This document shows positions 1 through 9,166 of a stretch of 64,000 nt of DNA, in pieces. Location of the stretch: NCBI GenBank assembly GCA_003480425.1, contig QUJA01000001.1:62001-126000 (forward strand). Reading direction: 5' to 3'. A model generated the notes under the pieces. That model had not been told where the DNA came from. It made no database searches and saw only the letters and a program-made list of their open reading frames with translations. The translations under genes were made by a program, and so were the position numbers. Positions within the stretch are counted from its first letter, which is position 1; the number at the start of each line of letters is the position of its first letter. The DNA is from Firmicutes bacterium AM31-12AC. GTDB taxonomy: Bacteria > Bacillota > Clostridia > Lachnospirales > Lachnospiraceae.

Positions 1-636
1 CTGGTCTTTAATTGCAGCTTCGGCTTCATCGGATGCTTTATACTCCAGATCAATCGTATCTCCATCAATAATATCTACTGCCTGTTCCATCTCCAACACT
101 GTTAAACTGTAATTTTTCACTTGATCTTTCATATATTTTTCAACATCTGCTGCTGTTTTCATAGAAAAATCATGACCGTTAATCTCTGTATTTATATAAT
201 AATGCGACATAAAGAAAAACGATATTCCTAAATAAACAATTGCAACCACACCTGCTATTGATCCCAGTGTTATCCACAATGCTTTTTTCCCTTTTTTATT
301 TTTTTTCTTATCTGTCTTATCATCCAAATTTATAATCTCACTTGTGAAATCATCTTGAGATGTAAACAAATCTTCATTTTCTGATTCATCATATTCCTCT
401 ATATTGTCTACCCCTCCAGGAACTTCTTCATCCTGAGCATCTGCTTCTGTAAAATCATTCTCCTCGATTTCTGCACTTTCATCGACCTCTTCAAATGCAT
501 CATCCTCAGTTCCCAAGTCCTCGTCTACTTCTTCAAATGTATCATCCTCAGCTTCTAGGAATTTATCTGTTTCTTTAAAATCAGTATTGTTGATTTGCTT
601 TTCTTTATTACCTTTAGTTATCTTTCTTTGTTTCAT
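1..636 (-). CDS. Membrane-anchored protein, N-terminal part (likely L,D-transpeptidase/PG-binding family), truncated by window edge
   Basis: Only the first 212 codons are in the window and the frame stays open to base 1. The protein has a very acidic N-terminal half (residues 20-105) holding a tandem repeat of EDDxFEEVDE (residues 30-39 and 44-53), a lysine-rich stretch (108-118) and one membrane helix (about 119-143). After the helix, the segment with INTEINGHDFSMKTA followed by YSLTV and IDLEY resembles the repeat domain (PG_binding_4 type) that precedes YkuD or VanW domains in clostridial cell-wall enzymes. The catalytic domain would lie outside the window, so the family call is inference. 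The start ATG has an AGGGGAG ribosome site 7 bases upstream. The gene is divergent from aroC. Confidence 0.6.
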   Translation of the reverse strand, partial: MKQRKITKGNKEKQINNTDFKETDKFLEAEDDTFEEVDEDLGTEDDAFEEVDESAEIEENDFTEADAQDEEVPGGVDNIEEYDESENEDLFTSQDDFTSEIINLDDKTDKKKNKKGKKALWITLGSIAGVVAIVYLGISFFFMSHYYINTEINGHDFSMKTAADVEKYMKDQVKNYSLTVLEMEQAVDIIDGDTIDLEYKASDEAEAAIKDQ

Positions 637-659
637 GTTGTATCTCCCCTTTTATAAAT

Positions 660-700
660 CAACATCTAGGCTCAATTATATTATGAATTCTTGCAATTGT
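660..700 (-). promoter_or_regulatory. Candidate promoter of the edge-truncated membrane protein
   Basis: On the minus strand a TGTACA box is followed 17 bases later by TATAAT, about 40 bases before the start codon. The -10 is a perfect match and the -35 matches the vegetative consensus at four of six positions. Extent is approximate. Confidence 0.4.
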
Positions 701-764
701 ACAGTAAAATCTTAAGGTTTTATCAAAATTCAAATTTTCTTAAAAATTTCACCCCAATTAGTAA

Positions 765-793
765 TTGCATGTTCATTTTTCTTCTTATATAAT
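765..793 (+). promoter_or_regulatory. aroC promoter
   Basis: TTGCAT at 765-770 and TATAAT at 788-793 are separated by 17 bases, a near-consensus sigma-A promoter. It lies 53 bases before the aroC start codon in the divergent intergenic region. Confidence 0.65.
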
Positions 794-846
794 AAGCTAT
801 ATGTTTTTTAATGAAATATTACACAAACATAAGGAGGAGATTTTAA

Positions 847-1947
847 ATGAGTGGCTCAATATATGGACGTTTATTTCAAGTTTCTACCTGGGGTGAATCT
901 CATGGTGCAGCAATCGGTGTTGTAATCGATGGATGCCCTGCCGGACTGAAACTTCAAGAATCTGATATACAGGCTTTCCTAAATCGCAGAAAGCCAGGAC
1001 AAAGCAAATACACAACTATGAGACAGGAAACAGACCAGGTTGAAATATTGTCAGGCATATTTGAAGGATATACAACCGGGACGCCGATTTCTTTAATGGT
1101 ACGTAATCAAGACCAGCGTTCTCGTGATTACAGTAATATTGCATCTGTATATCGCCCGGGACACGCTGATTATACATTCACACAGAAATATGGCTTTCGT
1201 GATTATCGCGGTGGAGGACGTTCTTCCGGAAGAGAGACCATTGGCCGTGTTGCTGCCGGTGCTGTAGCATCTGCCTTACTAGATGAACTTGGTATACATA
1301 TTTGCACTTATGCAAAATCTATCGGTCCTATCTGTGTTGATGAATCAGACTATCACTACAATGAAATTAATGAAAACAAATTATATATGCCTAATAATGA
1401 GATTGCCAAACACGCCTCTGAATATCTTGATAAGATGCTTGAAAATTCAGATTCTGCCGGTGGTATTATTGAATGTCGCGTTGAGGGACTTCCTGTTGGA
1501 ATCGGCGAACCTGTTTTTGATAAACTAGATTCCTGCCTTGCACAAGCAATATTCTCTATTGGTGCCGTAAAGGCTTTTGAAATTGGAGACGGGTTTCATG
1601 TTGCAGAATTAAATGGAAGCACAAATAATGATGCTTTTTATGTGAAAGATAACGAAATCCATAAAAAAACCAATCATTCTGGTGGTGTATTAGGCGGTAT
1701 GAGTGATGGGGATACTTTAATTTTCCGCACTGCTATAAAACCTACTCCTTCTATTGCACAACCGCAACAGACGGTCACCGAGGACAAGAAAAATACCGAA
1801 TTAGTTATCAAAGGAAGACATGACCCAATCATTGTTCCTCGAGCTGTCGTTGTAGTAGAATCCATGGCTGCTATAACAATTGCAGATTTACTTTTGCAAA
1901 ACATGAATAGCCGCCTGGATGGAATCAAAAAATTTTACGATTGCTAA
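847..1947 (+). CDS. aroC: Chorismate synthase
   Basis: Cytoplasmic enzyme making chorismate from 5-enolpyruvylshikimate-3-phosphate, the last common step of aromatic amino acid synthesis, using reduced FMN. The 366-residue length is normal. Family signatures are visible: WGESHG near residue 15, a GGGRSSGRET block near residue 121, and RHDPIIVPRAVVVVE close to the C-terminus. AAGGAGGA sits 8 bases before the ATG. It is a lone plus-strand gene with its own promoter, convergent with the next gene and separated from it by a strong bidirectional terminator. No other shikimate-pathway gene is nearby. Confidence 0.97.
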   Translation: MSGSIYGRLFQVSTWGESHGAAIGVVIDGCPAGLKLQESDIQAFLNRRKPGQSKYTTMRQETDQVEILSGIFEGYTTGTPISLMVRNQDQRSRDYSNIASVYRPGHADYTFTQKYGFRDYRGGGRSSGRETIGRVAAGAVASALLDELGIHICTYAKSIGPICVDESDYHYNEINENKLYMPNNEIAKHASEYLDKMLENSDSAGGIIECRVEGLPVGIGEPVFDKLDSCLAQAIFSIGAVKAFEIGDGFHVAELNGSTNNDAFYVKDNEIHKKTNHSGGVLGGMSDGDTLIFRTAIKPTPSIAQPQQTVTEDKKNTELVIKGRHDPIIVPRAVVVVESMAAITIADLLLQNMNSRLDGIKKFYDC

Positions 1948-1965
1948 ACAACTATATTTAATACC

Positions 1966-2016
1966 AAAAACGAGTCCAGGTAATTTTCTCAATAAAAAAT
2001 TACCTGGACTCGTTTT
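1966..2016. terminator. Bidirectional terminator between aroC and the convergent kinase gene
   Basis: An inverted repeat of about 20 bp (arms 1966-1986 and 1995-2016) is flanked by A-rich and T-rich runs on both sides, so it can end transcripts from either direction. Confidence 0.85.
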
Positions 2017-2021
2017 TTGAT

Positions 2022-3692
2022 TTATACACGGAAACAACCGCCGCCGATAAATTCTCTCAACAATGAATTCGTCGGAACATTTTCATTGCTTATTCCTATA
2101 AAATAATCGAAAAACTTTAATAATCTTTTCGCTTCAATATATTCAGGAGCATGTTTATCAACTCCAAACAATAATGGTTCTACATATTGCTTAAGCACGG
2201 CTAATTCATACACAAGGGACGAATTAAACATCATATCTGCTTCTTCCTGAAATGGAAAAATATTTTCCTCTTCTCCTTTTCTGACTGAATTCCACATTGC
2301 AATTGTTTTAGTGGCCGATGTTCCACGTGTTTCAGCATCTCTTACAATACGACGTATTAATCTTCCATCTGTTGATGGAATACGATTGTGTTCATCTATA
2401 TTCAACTGTGTAAGTGCACTAATATAAATTTTAAATTTATTGTTATCATTCAGATTTTCTGTTAATTTTGGATTTAGACAGTGGATTCCTTCTATTACTA
2501 AAATATCATTCTCACCTAATTGTTTCGGTATTGTTGAATAGTTACGCATTCCTGTCTTAAAATCAAAAATTGGAAGATATACTTTTTCTCCATTTAAAAG
2601 TGCTGTCATATCTTCATTAAACTTTTTTACATCAATTGCTTCTAAGCATTCAAAATTATAATTACCATCTTTATCTTTTGGAGTATTTTCACGATTTACA
2701 AAATAATTGTCAACTGCAATCGGATGCGGTGTAAGTCCGTTCACTTTAAGTTGAATTGACAGCCGATGGGAAAATGTCGTCTTTCCAGAAGACGATGGAC
2801 CTGCGATCAGCACAAACTTTATTTCTGGATGTTCTGCAATCTGCTCTGCGATTTCTCCGATTTTACGTTCCTGATAAGCTTCCTGAACAAGTACGATTTC
2901 ACGCATATCATGCTTTGTAATCATATCATTTAAAGCCCCAACTGTATCGATTCCCTGTAAATCTCCCCATTCAATAGACTCATTCTGAACTTTAAATAAC
3001 TTTTCACGAGGTTCAAATTCAGGGACACATATAGGGTCACTCATGGTTGGAAATTGAATCACAAAGCCTTTTCCATATAAATGAAGTGAAAAATTTCTTA
3101 AATATCCTGTATCTGGTACCATATATCCATAATAATAATCTTCAAACTCATTAATACTATAGATGTTCACTGTAGATACTCTACGATATTCAAACAACTG
3201 TTCCTTATCATACATTTTATGTTTATGAAACAGTTCTATCGCTTTTGAAGTCGGTATCGACTTCTTTTCTATTTGAATCTTCTGCTCTGCCATCTCACGC
3301 ATTCGAGCATCAACACGACTTAAAAACTCAGCATTAACCGTAATTTCACCATCTACTGTACAATAATATCCTTTACTTACAGAAAAATGTATTCGAACAC
3401 GCTCAACCTTTTCATGTCCGCCTATATCATGAACCGCTTTTACAAGTAGAAGACACATGCTTCGTCTATAAGTTTCAAACCCGGCTTTATCTGCAGTTGT
3501 AATAAAGCTTAGTTTTATGTCTCCCTCCACTGCTTTACTCAACTCTTGCAAGCGATTATCTTCTATAACAGCCAGTACAATTTGATGGTCATAATACTTT
3601 TGAAAATCCCGTGCTATTGTCTGATATTTTGTGCCTTCCTTGTATTCAACAATTTTATCATCAACTGTTACTTTACACATTCTTTCTTCCAT
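2022..3692 (-). CDS. TGS-domain nucleoside kinase (uridine kinase/phosphoribulokinase-like)
   Basis: A 556-residue two-part protein. Residues 6-65 look like a TGS/ubiquitin-like domain as in threonyl-tRNA synthetase, followed by a region resembling the second editing domain of that enzyme. The C-terminal half is a uridine-kinase-type P-loop NTPase with GPSSSGKTTF at residues 298-307 and a later DGRLIRRIVRD segment. Related proteins in Firmicutes are annotated as nucleoside kinases; the true substrate is not evident. It sits 28 bases downstream of nif3, so it is probably the last gene of the dnaG-rpoD group. The start ATG is chosen because AGGTGA lies upstream; a second Met at codon 5 is possible. 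Confidence 0.85.
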   Translation of the reverse strand: MEERMCKVTVDDKIVEYKEGTKYQTIARDFQKYYDHQIVLAVIEDNRLQELSKAVEGDIKLSFITTADKAGFETYRRSMCLLLVKAVHDIGGHEKVERVRIHFSVSKGYYCTVDGEITVNAEFLSRVDARMREMAEQKIQIEKKSIPTSKAIELFHKHKMYDKEQLFEYRRVSTVNIYSINEFEDYYYGYMVPDTGYLRNFSLHLYGKGFVIQFPTMSDPICVPEFEPREKLFKVQNESIEWGDLQGIDTVGALNDMITKHDMREIVLVQEAYQERKIGEIAEQIAEHPEIKFVLIAGPSSSGKTTFSHRLSIQLKVNGLTPHPIAVDNYFVNRENTPKDKDGNYNFECLEAIDVKKFNEDMTALLNGEKVYLPIFDFKTGMRNYSTIPKQLGENDILVIEGIHCLNPKLTENLNDNNKFKIYISALTQLNIDEHNRIPSTDGRLIRRIVRDAETRGTSATKTIAMWNSVRKGEEENIFPFQEEADMMFNSSLVYELAVLKQYVEPLLFGVDKHAPEYIEAKRLLKFFDYFIGISNENVPTNSLLREFIGGGCFRV

Positions 3693-3720
3693 CTTGCACT
3701 CACCTTTCTCCTGCTCTCAC

Positions 3721-4503
3721 CTATACAACTTGAAATGGATATGATACAGGTTCTGTTATAATTTCAACTCCCGGACATCTCTGTGATAAATATTTTTTCA
3801 TATCATCCACAAAGATATATTCTGTTCCATAATGACCTGCATCGATAATCGCAAGTCCCTGTTCCATAGCATCTAAGCCTTCATGGTGCCCTATATCTCC
3901 TGTAACAAGCACATCAACATTATGTTTTAATGCTACTGCTATCTCACTTTTTCCAGATCCCGGAGAAATTGCAACTTTCTTAATCTCCTTGTCTAAATCT
4001 CCAAATACTTTTATATTACTAAGCACTAATTTTTCCTTCACATAATCGCAAAAAGATCTTAAACTCATAGTTGATTCTAATAATCCGACACGACCGATTC
4101 CTTGTGAAATTCCGAAAAATTCTCCTGTAACATCTAAAACTTCTGTTTCTTTTAATTGCAATATTTCTTCTGACAGCTCTGCCATCCCCAGTACATCATA
4201 ATTTGTATGCATTGCATAATATGCTATGTCATCCTGAATCAGACGTAAAATCCTCCTTCCGACAAAATCTTGATCCGTAATAGATTTTAACGGTGAAAAA
4301 ATCAACGGATGATGCGTGATTAACATATCAACATCCTGTTTTTCTGCAAGTTCTATCACTGGAGTAGTAGCGTCTAAAGCTAAAAGTATTTTTGATACTT
4401 TTTTGGTGCTACGTCCAGCTTGTAGTCCTACATTATCGAAAGTTAATGCAGCCTCTTTTGGATAGTTTTCTTCTATTATTTCTATGATTTCTTTACATTG
4501 CAT
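3721..4503 (-). CDS. Nif3-like dinuclear metal centre protein
   Basis: A 260-residue NIF3/YqfO-family protein. The family forms hexameric rings with a two-metal site; its biochemical role is not settled, although it is broadly conserved. Putative metal-binding histidines are visible in ITHHPLIF, MHTNYD, DIGHHEG and DAGHYG. This is the short form, without the PII-like insert of the about 370-residue Bacillus protein. The start overlaps the end of trmK by 11 bp, and AAGGAGGGG lies inside the upstream gene. The trmK-nif3 pair is a common Firmicutes arrangement. Confidence 0.92.
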   Translation of the reverse strand: MQCKEIIEIIEENYPKEAALTFDNVGLQAGRSTKKVSKILLALDATTPVIELAEKQDVDMLITHHPLIFSPLKSITDQDFVGRRILRLIQDDIAYYAMHTNYDVLGMAELSEEILQLKETEVLDVTGEFFGISQGIGRVGLLESTMSLRSFCDYVKEKLVLSNIKVFGDLDKEIKKVAISPGSGKSEIAVALKHNVDVLVTGDIGHHEGLDAMEQGLAIIDAGHYGTEYIFVDDMKKYLSQRCPGVEIITEPVSYPFQVV

Positions 4504-5206
4504 AGTATTTCAACCCCTCCTTGATTTGGAAAAGTTCCTGATTTAATTCTGCTTTTCGCTCAGAAATATGTATTCCTTCTACTCGTTCCAACTTACTTAA
4601 AATATCTTTCCTAATGCCAGACTCTCGTTCGAGAAATTGTTTTAAAATCGGATTTTTTTCTTCCAGCAGTAATTTTCCATAACGTATTTCAATCTCTGAC
4701 CAGAAAGCTGGTTTTATTTCTTCTATTTTTTCAGGGGGAATTACTTTCATCATCGGATAATATTTTCCATCATCTAAAACCATATTCTCTTCTATGAATA
4801 AAAAGCCTTTCTCTAAAAGAAAGGTTCTCACTTTAAACACTTCTGATTGTGGCTGCAGGATGCATTCTTTCAAGGAATTTGTTTTATTAAAATCCTCATT
4901 TAAAATATTAATCATCAGATTTCCACCCATTCCTGCAAGAATGACTGTGTCCACTTCGCCCTTTTGTAAATGTTGCAACCCATTAGACAAACGTGTTTGT
5001 ATCTGATTTTCCAATTTATTTTCTTTAATATGTTCTGTTGCACGATCCAACGGACCTTCATTAATATCCATAGCCACCGCTCTTTGAACAATTCCTTTTT
5101 CCACAAGATAAATTGGGATGTAGGCATGATCTGTGCCTACATCCGCAATTGTATATCCTGGTGTTACCAGATCTGCAACTGCCTGCAGTCTCTTTGATAA
5201 TTCCAT
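4493..5206 (-). CDS. trmK: tRNA (adenine(22)-N1)-methyltransferase
   Basis: A 237-residue Rossmann-fold methyltransferase of the TrmK/YqfN family, which makes m1A22 in tRNA using S-adenosylmethionine. The SAM-binding loop is DVGTDHAYIPIYL (about residues 21-33), and the family's LAGMGGNLM segment is near residue 90. A long basic and acidic helical C-terminal part is typical of the family. It starts 11 bases after rpoD with AGAGGA upstream, and overlaps nif3. Confidence 0.93.
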   Translation of the reverse strand: MELSKRLQAVADLVTPGYTIADVGTDHAYIPIYLVEKGIVQRAVAMDINEGPLDRATEHIKENKLENQIQTRLSNGLQHLQKGEVDTVILAGMGGNLMINILNEDFNKTNSLKECILQPQSEVFKVRTFLLEKGFLFIEENMVLDDGKYYPMMKVIPPEKIEEIKPAFWSEIEIRYGKLLLEEKNPILKQFLERESGIRKDILSKLERVEGIHISERKAELNQELFQIKEGLKYYAM

Positions 5207-5217
5207 ATGATATCCTC

Positions 5218-6330
5218 TTAATCTAAATAATCACGAAGTTTTCTACTTCTACTTGGATGACGAAGTTTACGAAGTGCCTTCGCTTCAATCTGACGAATAC
5301 GTTCACGTGTTACATCAAATTCTTTTCCTACTTCTTCCAATGTTCTTGCTCGTCCGTCGTTCATACCAAAACGAAGTCTTAAAACTTTCTGTTCTCTTTC
5401 AGTCAAAGTATCAAGCACTTCATCTAACTGTTCTTTTAATAAAGTCTGAGCTGCTGCTTCTGCCGGAACAGGAACATTATCATCCTGAATAAAATCTCCT
5501 AAATGACTGTCTTCTTCTTCTCCGATAGGTGTTTCTAAGGAAACTGGTTCCTGAGATATTTTTAATATCTCTCGCACACGCTCTACCGGCATGTCCAGTT
5601 CTTTTGCAATCTCTTCCGGCGTTGGTTCACGCCCAAGTTCCTGCAGTAATTGACGTGACACACGAATCAATTTATTAATTGTCTCTACCATATGAACAGG
5701 AATTCGGATTGTTCTTGCCTGATCTGCAATAGCACGTGTAATAGCCTGACGAATCCACCATGTAGCATAAGTACTGAATTTATAACCTTTGTGATAATCA
5801 AATTTTTCAACTGCTTTGATCAAACCAAGGTTACCTTCCTGGATCAAATCTAAAAATAGCATTCCTCGTCCTACATATCTCTTTGCAATGCTGACAACCA
5901 GACGAAGGTTTGCCTCAGCAAGTTCTTTTTTCGCTTCTTCATCGCCTTCTTCCATGCGCTGTGCCAGCTCAATCTCTCGCTCAGCACTTAAGAGCGGTAC
6001 TTTACCGATTTCCTTTAAATACATACGAACAGGATCCTCTACACTAACTCCATCCGGAACTGAAAGATCAATATTCTCGACATCTACATCTTCTTCATCC
6101 GACATAATTGCATCCAAATCCACATCATCGTCATCATCCGAATTAATACGTAATACGTCAATATTGTTCGCTTCAAGATATTCAAAAACCCTTTCCATTT
6201 GTTCCGTTGACAAATCCATATCGCGGAAAAAATCGTTGATTTCTTGAATTTCAAGAATACTTTTCTTTTTCTTGCCCAGGGCAACCAATTCTTTCAGGCG
6301 CTCTAAAAATTTCTGTGTAATATCTTCCAT
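5218..6330 (-). CDS. rpoD: RNA polymerase primary sigma factor
   Basis: The housekeeping sigma-70 factor of 370 residues. After an N-terminal segment with an acidic run (65-69) come regions 1.2-2 with [12 protein letters not shown] and [10 protein letters not shown] (188-197), region 3, and region 4.2 with [20 protein letters not shown] near the end, which reads the -35 box. Length is that of the short Firmicutes form. It lies 56 bases downstream of dnaG and just upstream of trmK, the classic macromolecular-synthesis operon order. GGAAGGA precedes the ATG. Confidence 0.98.
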   Translation of the reverse strand: MEDITQKFLERLKELVALGKKKKSILEIQEINDFFRDMDLSTEQMERVFEYLEANNIDVLRINSDDDDDVDLDAIMSDEEDVDVENIDLSVPDGVSVEDPVRMYLKEIGKVPLLSAEREIELAQRMEEGDEEAKKELAEANLRLVVSIAKRYVGRGMLFLDLIQEGNLGLIKAVEKFDYHKGYKFSTYATWWIRQAITRAIADQARTIRIPVHMVETINKLIRVSRQLLQELGREPTPEEIAKELDMPVERVREILKISQEPVSLETPIGEEEDSHLGDFIQDDNVPVPAEAAAQTLLKEQLDEVLDTLTEREQKVLRLRFGMNDGRARTLEEVGKEFDVTRERIRQIEAKALRKLRHPSRSRKLRDYLD

Positions 6331-6386
6331 GTGTCCTTCCTTCCTCTATCTGCATCGTCATACAGATATCTTGTTTTATTTTATCC

Positions 6387-8171
6387 TTAATCTAGAGAAA
6401 TATGCAATTTTCCAATGTTCTGAAGCTTTCTCTTCGACTCCATAAGTCGCTGTAACCCAACCATATCTGTTGGATTTAAATTCATTGTTTGATGATCAAT
6501 ACTGTTATTCTTAACTTTTATTATGGTTTCTTTTATAGCACGATCTTTTTCTTCCTCGGTAGTTAACTCCCGTATACGAGTATTAAACAATGCTGCCACT
6601 TCCCTATGTTCTTCCTCTTCCGTAAAATGATTCAATATTCTTGCTGGATTTAATTCTCCTAAATGATATTGCTCATATAATAATTCGGCTACTTTTTGAT
6701 AATTTGTTTCTGTAAAATCCTCCGGAGTAACATACTCCTCAATTATCTGGAACAACTTAGGCTGGTCAATCAACCATGTAAGCAAAATCTTCTGTGCTCT
6801 CTTATTCCCATCTTCCTTTTTTGATACTAAATCTTTATTTTGATTCAAATTTTTAGGGCGCTTCGTAGGACTTGCCAAACCTTCTTTAATCGCCGTCTTT
6901 GTGACAAGTTTTTGAAGACTGTCTGGATTTACGCGATATGCTTTTGCAACAGCTTCTATATAGTTATTACGCTCCAGCTCATCCTCAAATTCTATTAAGC
7001 GTTTTGCTGTTTCCTGAAAAAAGGCTGTTTTTTCTTCTGGAGATTCCATATCATAATTCTTTGACAATATTTCCAAACTGAACATAAAGCCGTTCCTGGC
7101 ATTTTCAATCCTTTTTTCAAACTCCTCTGCACCTAAATTTTTAATAAATTCATCTGGGTCCTTATATGGATCCATTCGGATAACTTTTGCTGCAATCCCA
7201 GCTTCTCTCATAATCGGAACTGCCCGAAGTGCTGCACGCGTACCGGCATCATCGCTATCATATGTAAGATATACTTCACTTACATATCGTTTGATCAATG
7301 AAGCATGTCCTGATGTCAACGCAGTTCCTAAAGACGCAACTGCATTCGTAAATCCTGCCTGATGAAGTGAAATAACATCCATATAACCTTCACAAACAAG
7401 GAAATATGATTTTCTCGATGTACGTGCCCGGTTCAGCCCATACAAATTTCTGCTTTTATCAAAAACAGCTGTTTCTGGGGAATTTAAATATTTTGGCTTT
7501 GCATCTCCCATAACCCGGCCACCAAATCCAATTACTCGACTATTTGCATCCATAATCGGAAACATAACACGATTCCAAAACTTATCATAAACTCCATTTT
7601 TTTCATCAATATTAATCAGCCCTGCCTGACGGATCAATTCTTCACTATACCCTTTACGTTTAAGATAATTGTACAGATCATTACTATACTTTGTTGCAAA
7701 TCCAAGCCCAAAAGATTTTATGGTCTCTTCTGAAAGTCCTCTGTCTGTCAAATAATCATAAGCAACTGTACCGCGTTCAGATTTTAGCTGAACATAATAA
7801 TATTGTGCAGCAATCTTATTGATTTCCAACAAGGTCGCTTTCAAATCAGATCGTTCCTTTGCTTCTTTTGAATATTCTTCTTTAGGCAGTTCTACTCCTG
7901 CACGCTCTGCAAGATATTGAACCGCTTCAAGGAAAGAATAATTCTCATATTCCATAAGAAATGTAAATACTGTCCCACCAGCCCCACAACCAAAGCAATA
8001 ATACATCTGCTTGTCTCTGCTTACAGAAAAAGACGGGGACTTTTCATTGTGAAACGGGCAAAGTCCAAAATAGGAACTTCCTTTCTTCTGAAGTCGTACA
8101 TAATTGGAAATGACATCTACTATATCGTTTTTCATTCTGATTTCTTCTATTAGCTCTTCCGAATAATACAT
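6387..8171 (-). CDS. dnaG: DNA primase
   Basis: A 594-residue primase that makes RNA primers at the replication fork. The N-terminal CHC2 zinc ribbon is visible as C38, H41, C59 and C62. It is followed by the TOPRIM catalytic core with VCEGYMDV and an acidic YDSDDAG motif. The C-terminal part is the helicase-interaction region. AAGGAGGAGATC directly precedes the ATG. It is the first gene of the dnaG-rpoD cluster; upstream is a 240-base AT-rich gap before the divergent tRNA genes. Confidence 0.98.
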   Translation of the reverse strand: MYYSEELIEEIRMKNDIVDVISNYVRLQKKGSSYFGLCPFHNEKSPSFSVSRDKQMYYCFGCGAGGTVFTFLMEYENYSFLEAVQYLAERAGVELPKEEYSKEAKERSDLKATLLEINKIAAQYYYVQLKSERGTVAYDYLTDRGLSEETIKSFGLGFATKYSNDLYNYLKRKGYSEELIRQAGLINIDEKNGVYDKFWNRVMFPIMDANSRVIGFGGRVMGDAKPKYLNSPETAVFDKSRNLYGLNRARTSRKSYFLVCEGYMDVISLHQAGFTNAVASLGTALTSGHASLIKRYVSEVYLTYDSDDAGTRAALRAVPIMREAGIAAKVIRMDPYKDPDEFIKNLGAEEFEKRIENARNGFMFSLEILSKNYDMESPEEKTAFFQETAKRLIEFEDELERNNYIEAVAKAYRVNPDSLQKLVTKTAIKEGLASPTKRPKNLNQNKDLVSKKEDGNKRAQKILLTWLIDQPKLFQIIEEYVTPEDFTETNYQKVAELLYEQYHLGELNPARILNHFTEEEEHREVAALFNTRIRELTTEEEKDRAIKETIIKVKNNSIDHQTMNLNPTDMVGLQRLMESKRKLQNIGKLHISLD

Positions 8172-8348
8172 GATCTCCTCCTTTGTATACTCTCCATAAT
8201 ATTATATTCGACAAAACTTTCAAATTTCCTTTATTTTTTTATTTTTTATTTTTCCACAGTATTATTATATTCATTAGCTATTTAACATTTCCTTATTTTT
8301 CTAATTTCAATAATTTTTCAAAAAATTTAAAAAAGTCAAAAAAATATG

Positions 8349-8377
8349 TTGACATTCTTCTTAACTCATTGTATTAT
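8349..8377 (+). promoter_or_regulatory. Promoter of the tRNA-Leu pair
   Basis: A perfect TTGACA (8349-8354) and TATTAT (8372-8377) with 17 bases between them lie 38 bases before the first tRNA. There is no open reading frame between, so this is most likely the stable-RNA promoter. The AT-rich stretch 8172-8348 otherwise holds only the upstream region of dnaG. Confidence 0.75.
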
Positions 8378-8415
8378 ACTATTCGTGGCGTAAGTACAGC
8401 TACGAAAACAAACAA

Positions 8416-8500
8416 GCGGAAGTGTCGGAACTGGCAGACGAGCAAGACTAAGGATCTTGTGATCAATGCGATCGTGTGGGTTCAAGTCCCATCTTCCGCA
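8416..8500 (+). tRNA. tRNA-Leu, anticodon AAG (copy 1)
   Basis: An 85-base class II tRNA. The 7-bp acceptor stem GCGGAAG/CTTCCGC has discriminator A. The D-arm has a TCG/CGA stem, the anticodon stem is CAAGA/TCTTG, and the loop CTAAGGA gives anticodon AAG for CUU codons. A long variable arm pairs GATC with GATC around AATGC, and the T-loop is TTCAAGT. The 3' CCA is not encoded. An A at position 34 is unusual for a bacterial leucine tRNA. Confidence 0.93.
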
Positions 8501-8545
8501 TCTATTTCATAGATTATTTGTTTTACATGTACTTATTTACCATAT

Positions 8546-8630
8546 GCGGAAGTGTCGGAACTGGCAGACGAGCAAGACTAAGGATCTTGTAAGCATTGCG
8601 CTTGTGTGGGTTCAAGTCCCATCTTCCGCA
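8546..8630 (+). tRNA. tRNA-Leu, anticodon AAG (copy 2)
   Basis: An 85-base class II tRNA identical to the copy 45 bases upstream except within the variable arm. Here AAGC pairs with GCTT around ATTGC, so the stem is kept by paired changes. Anticodon loop CTAAGGA gives AAG. The CCA end is not encoded. A terminator follows, so the two are probably co-transcribed. Confidence 0.93.
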
Positions 8631-8640
8631 TTAAATTTAT

Positions 8641-8682
8641 CCCGAAAAGCACTGATAATTGCAGCGTTTTCGGGATTTTTTA
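8641..8682 (+). terminator. Terminator after the tRNA-Leu pair
   Basis: CCCGAAAA (8641-8648) pairs with TTTTCGGG (8667-8674), with weaker inner pairing, and is followed by a T-rich tract. Confidence 0.75.
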
Positions 8683-8715
8683 TTACCCAATTTAGCAAAA
8701 AGGGGCAAAAAAGGG

Positions 8716-8742
8716 GCAGAGTTTTTTCTCTGCTCGTTTTTT
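8716..8742. terminator. Hairpin with T-tract at the end of the 92-aa gene
   Basis: GCAGAG and CTCTGC pair around six T, followed by a second T run on the plus strand. Just before it AGGGGCA occurs twice within 20 bases. It may be a second terminator for the tRNA transcript. On the minus strand it follows the 92-aa gene but has a weaker T-tract. Confidence 0.5.
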
Positions 8743-9019
8743 ATTCAACTATTTCATTCTTCTTGTTTTTCACTTCTGTTTCTACTACTTCATCTGGCAT
8801 TATTTCTTTTTTGTCATCAGACATATGATTCACAATTTGTCGAGAACCTTTAAAAACTCTTCTTTTACCATCAGCCTTTGTATATCCAAGTATATATCTT
8901 CCATTCTCTACATCATTTTTCAAATATTGAACAGCATATCTCATATCATCAATTCCCAGTTGCACACTTGCCACACATTTTCCATCTTCGTCTTCAAAAA
9001 ACCATGTCACTTCTTCCAT
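8741..9019 (-). CDS. Hypothetical protein, 92 aa
   Basis: I do not recognise this protein. It is soluble, has an acidic, polar C-terminal tail, and shows no motif beyond a central GRYILGYTKADGKRRVFKG segment that looks like beta-hairpin sequence. GAGGAGG lies 10 bases before the ATG, which supports real translation. It lies between the tRNA-Leu genes and two XRE regulators in a small patch that breaks the housekeeping order, so it may be accessory. Confidence 0.6.
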   Translation of the reverse strand: MEEVTWFFEDEDGKCVASVQLGIDDMRYAVQYLKNDVENGRYILGYTKADGKRRVFKGSRQIVNHMSDDKKEIMPDEVVETEVKNKKNEIVE

Positions 9020-9166
9020 CTTATTCCGGCCTCCTCATCTGTCTTGAACTTATATAAATTTTGGTATCCGCAAACAATCATATCTTTTTCTATAGATACC
9101 AGATAAATTAAACTCGTTTATATTATACATCATCTTCCATATGCATTACAAGACTGACATCATATA

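Noticed and set aside
5816..6247. 143-codon plus-strand frame opposite rpoD
   Set aside because: Ser-rich antisense shadow of the acidic rpoD N-terminus.
8416..8630. Active integrative element at tandem tRNA genes
   Set aside because: No integrase, excisionase or phage gene lies within the window, and both tRNAs are full length rather than one being a 3' fragment.
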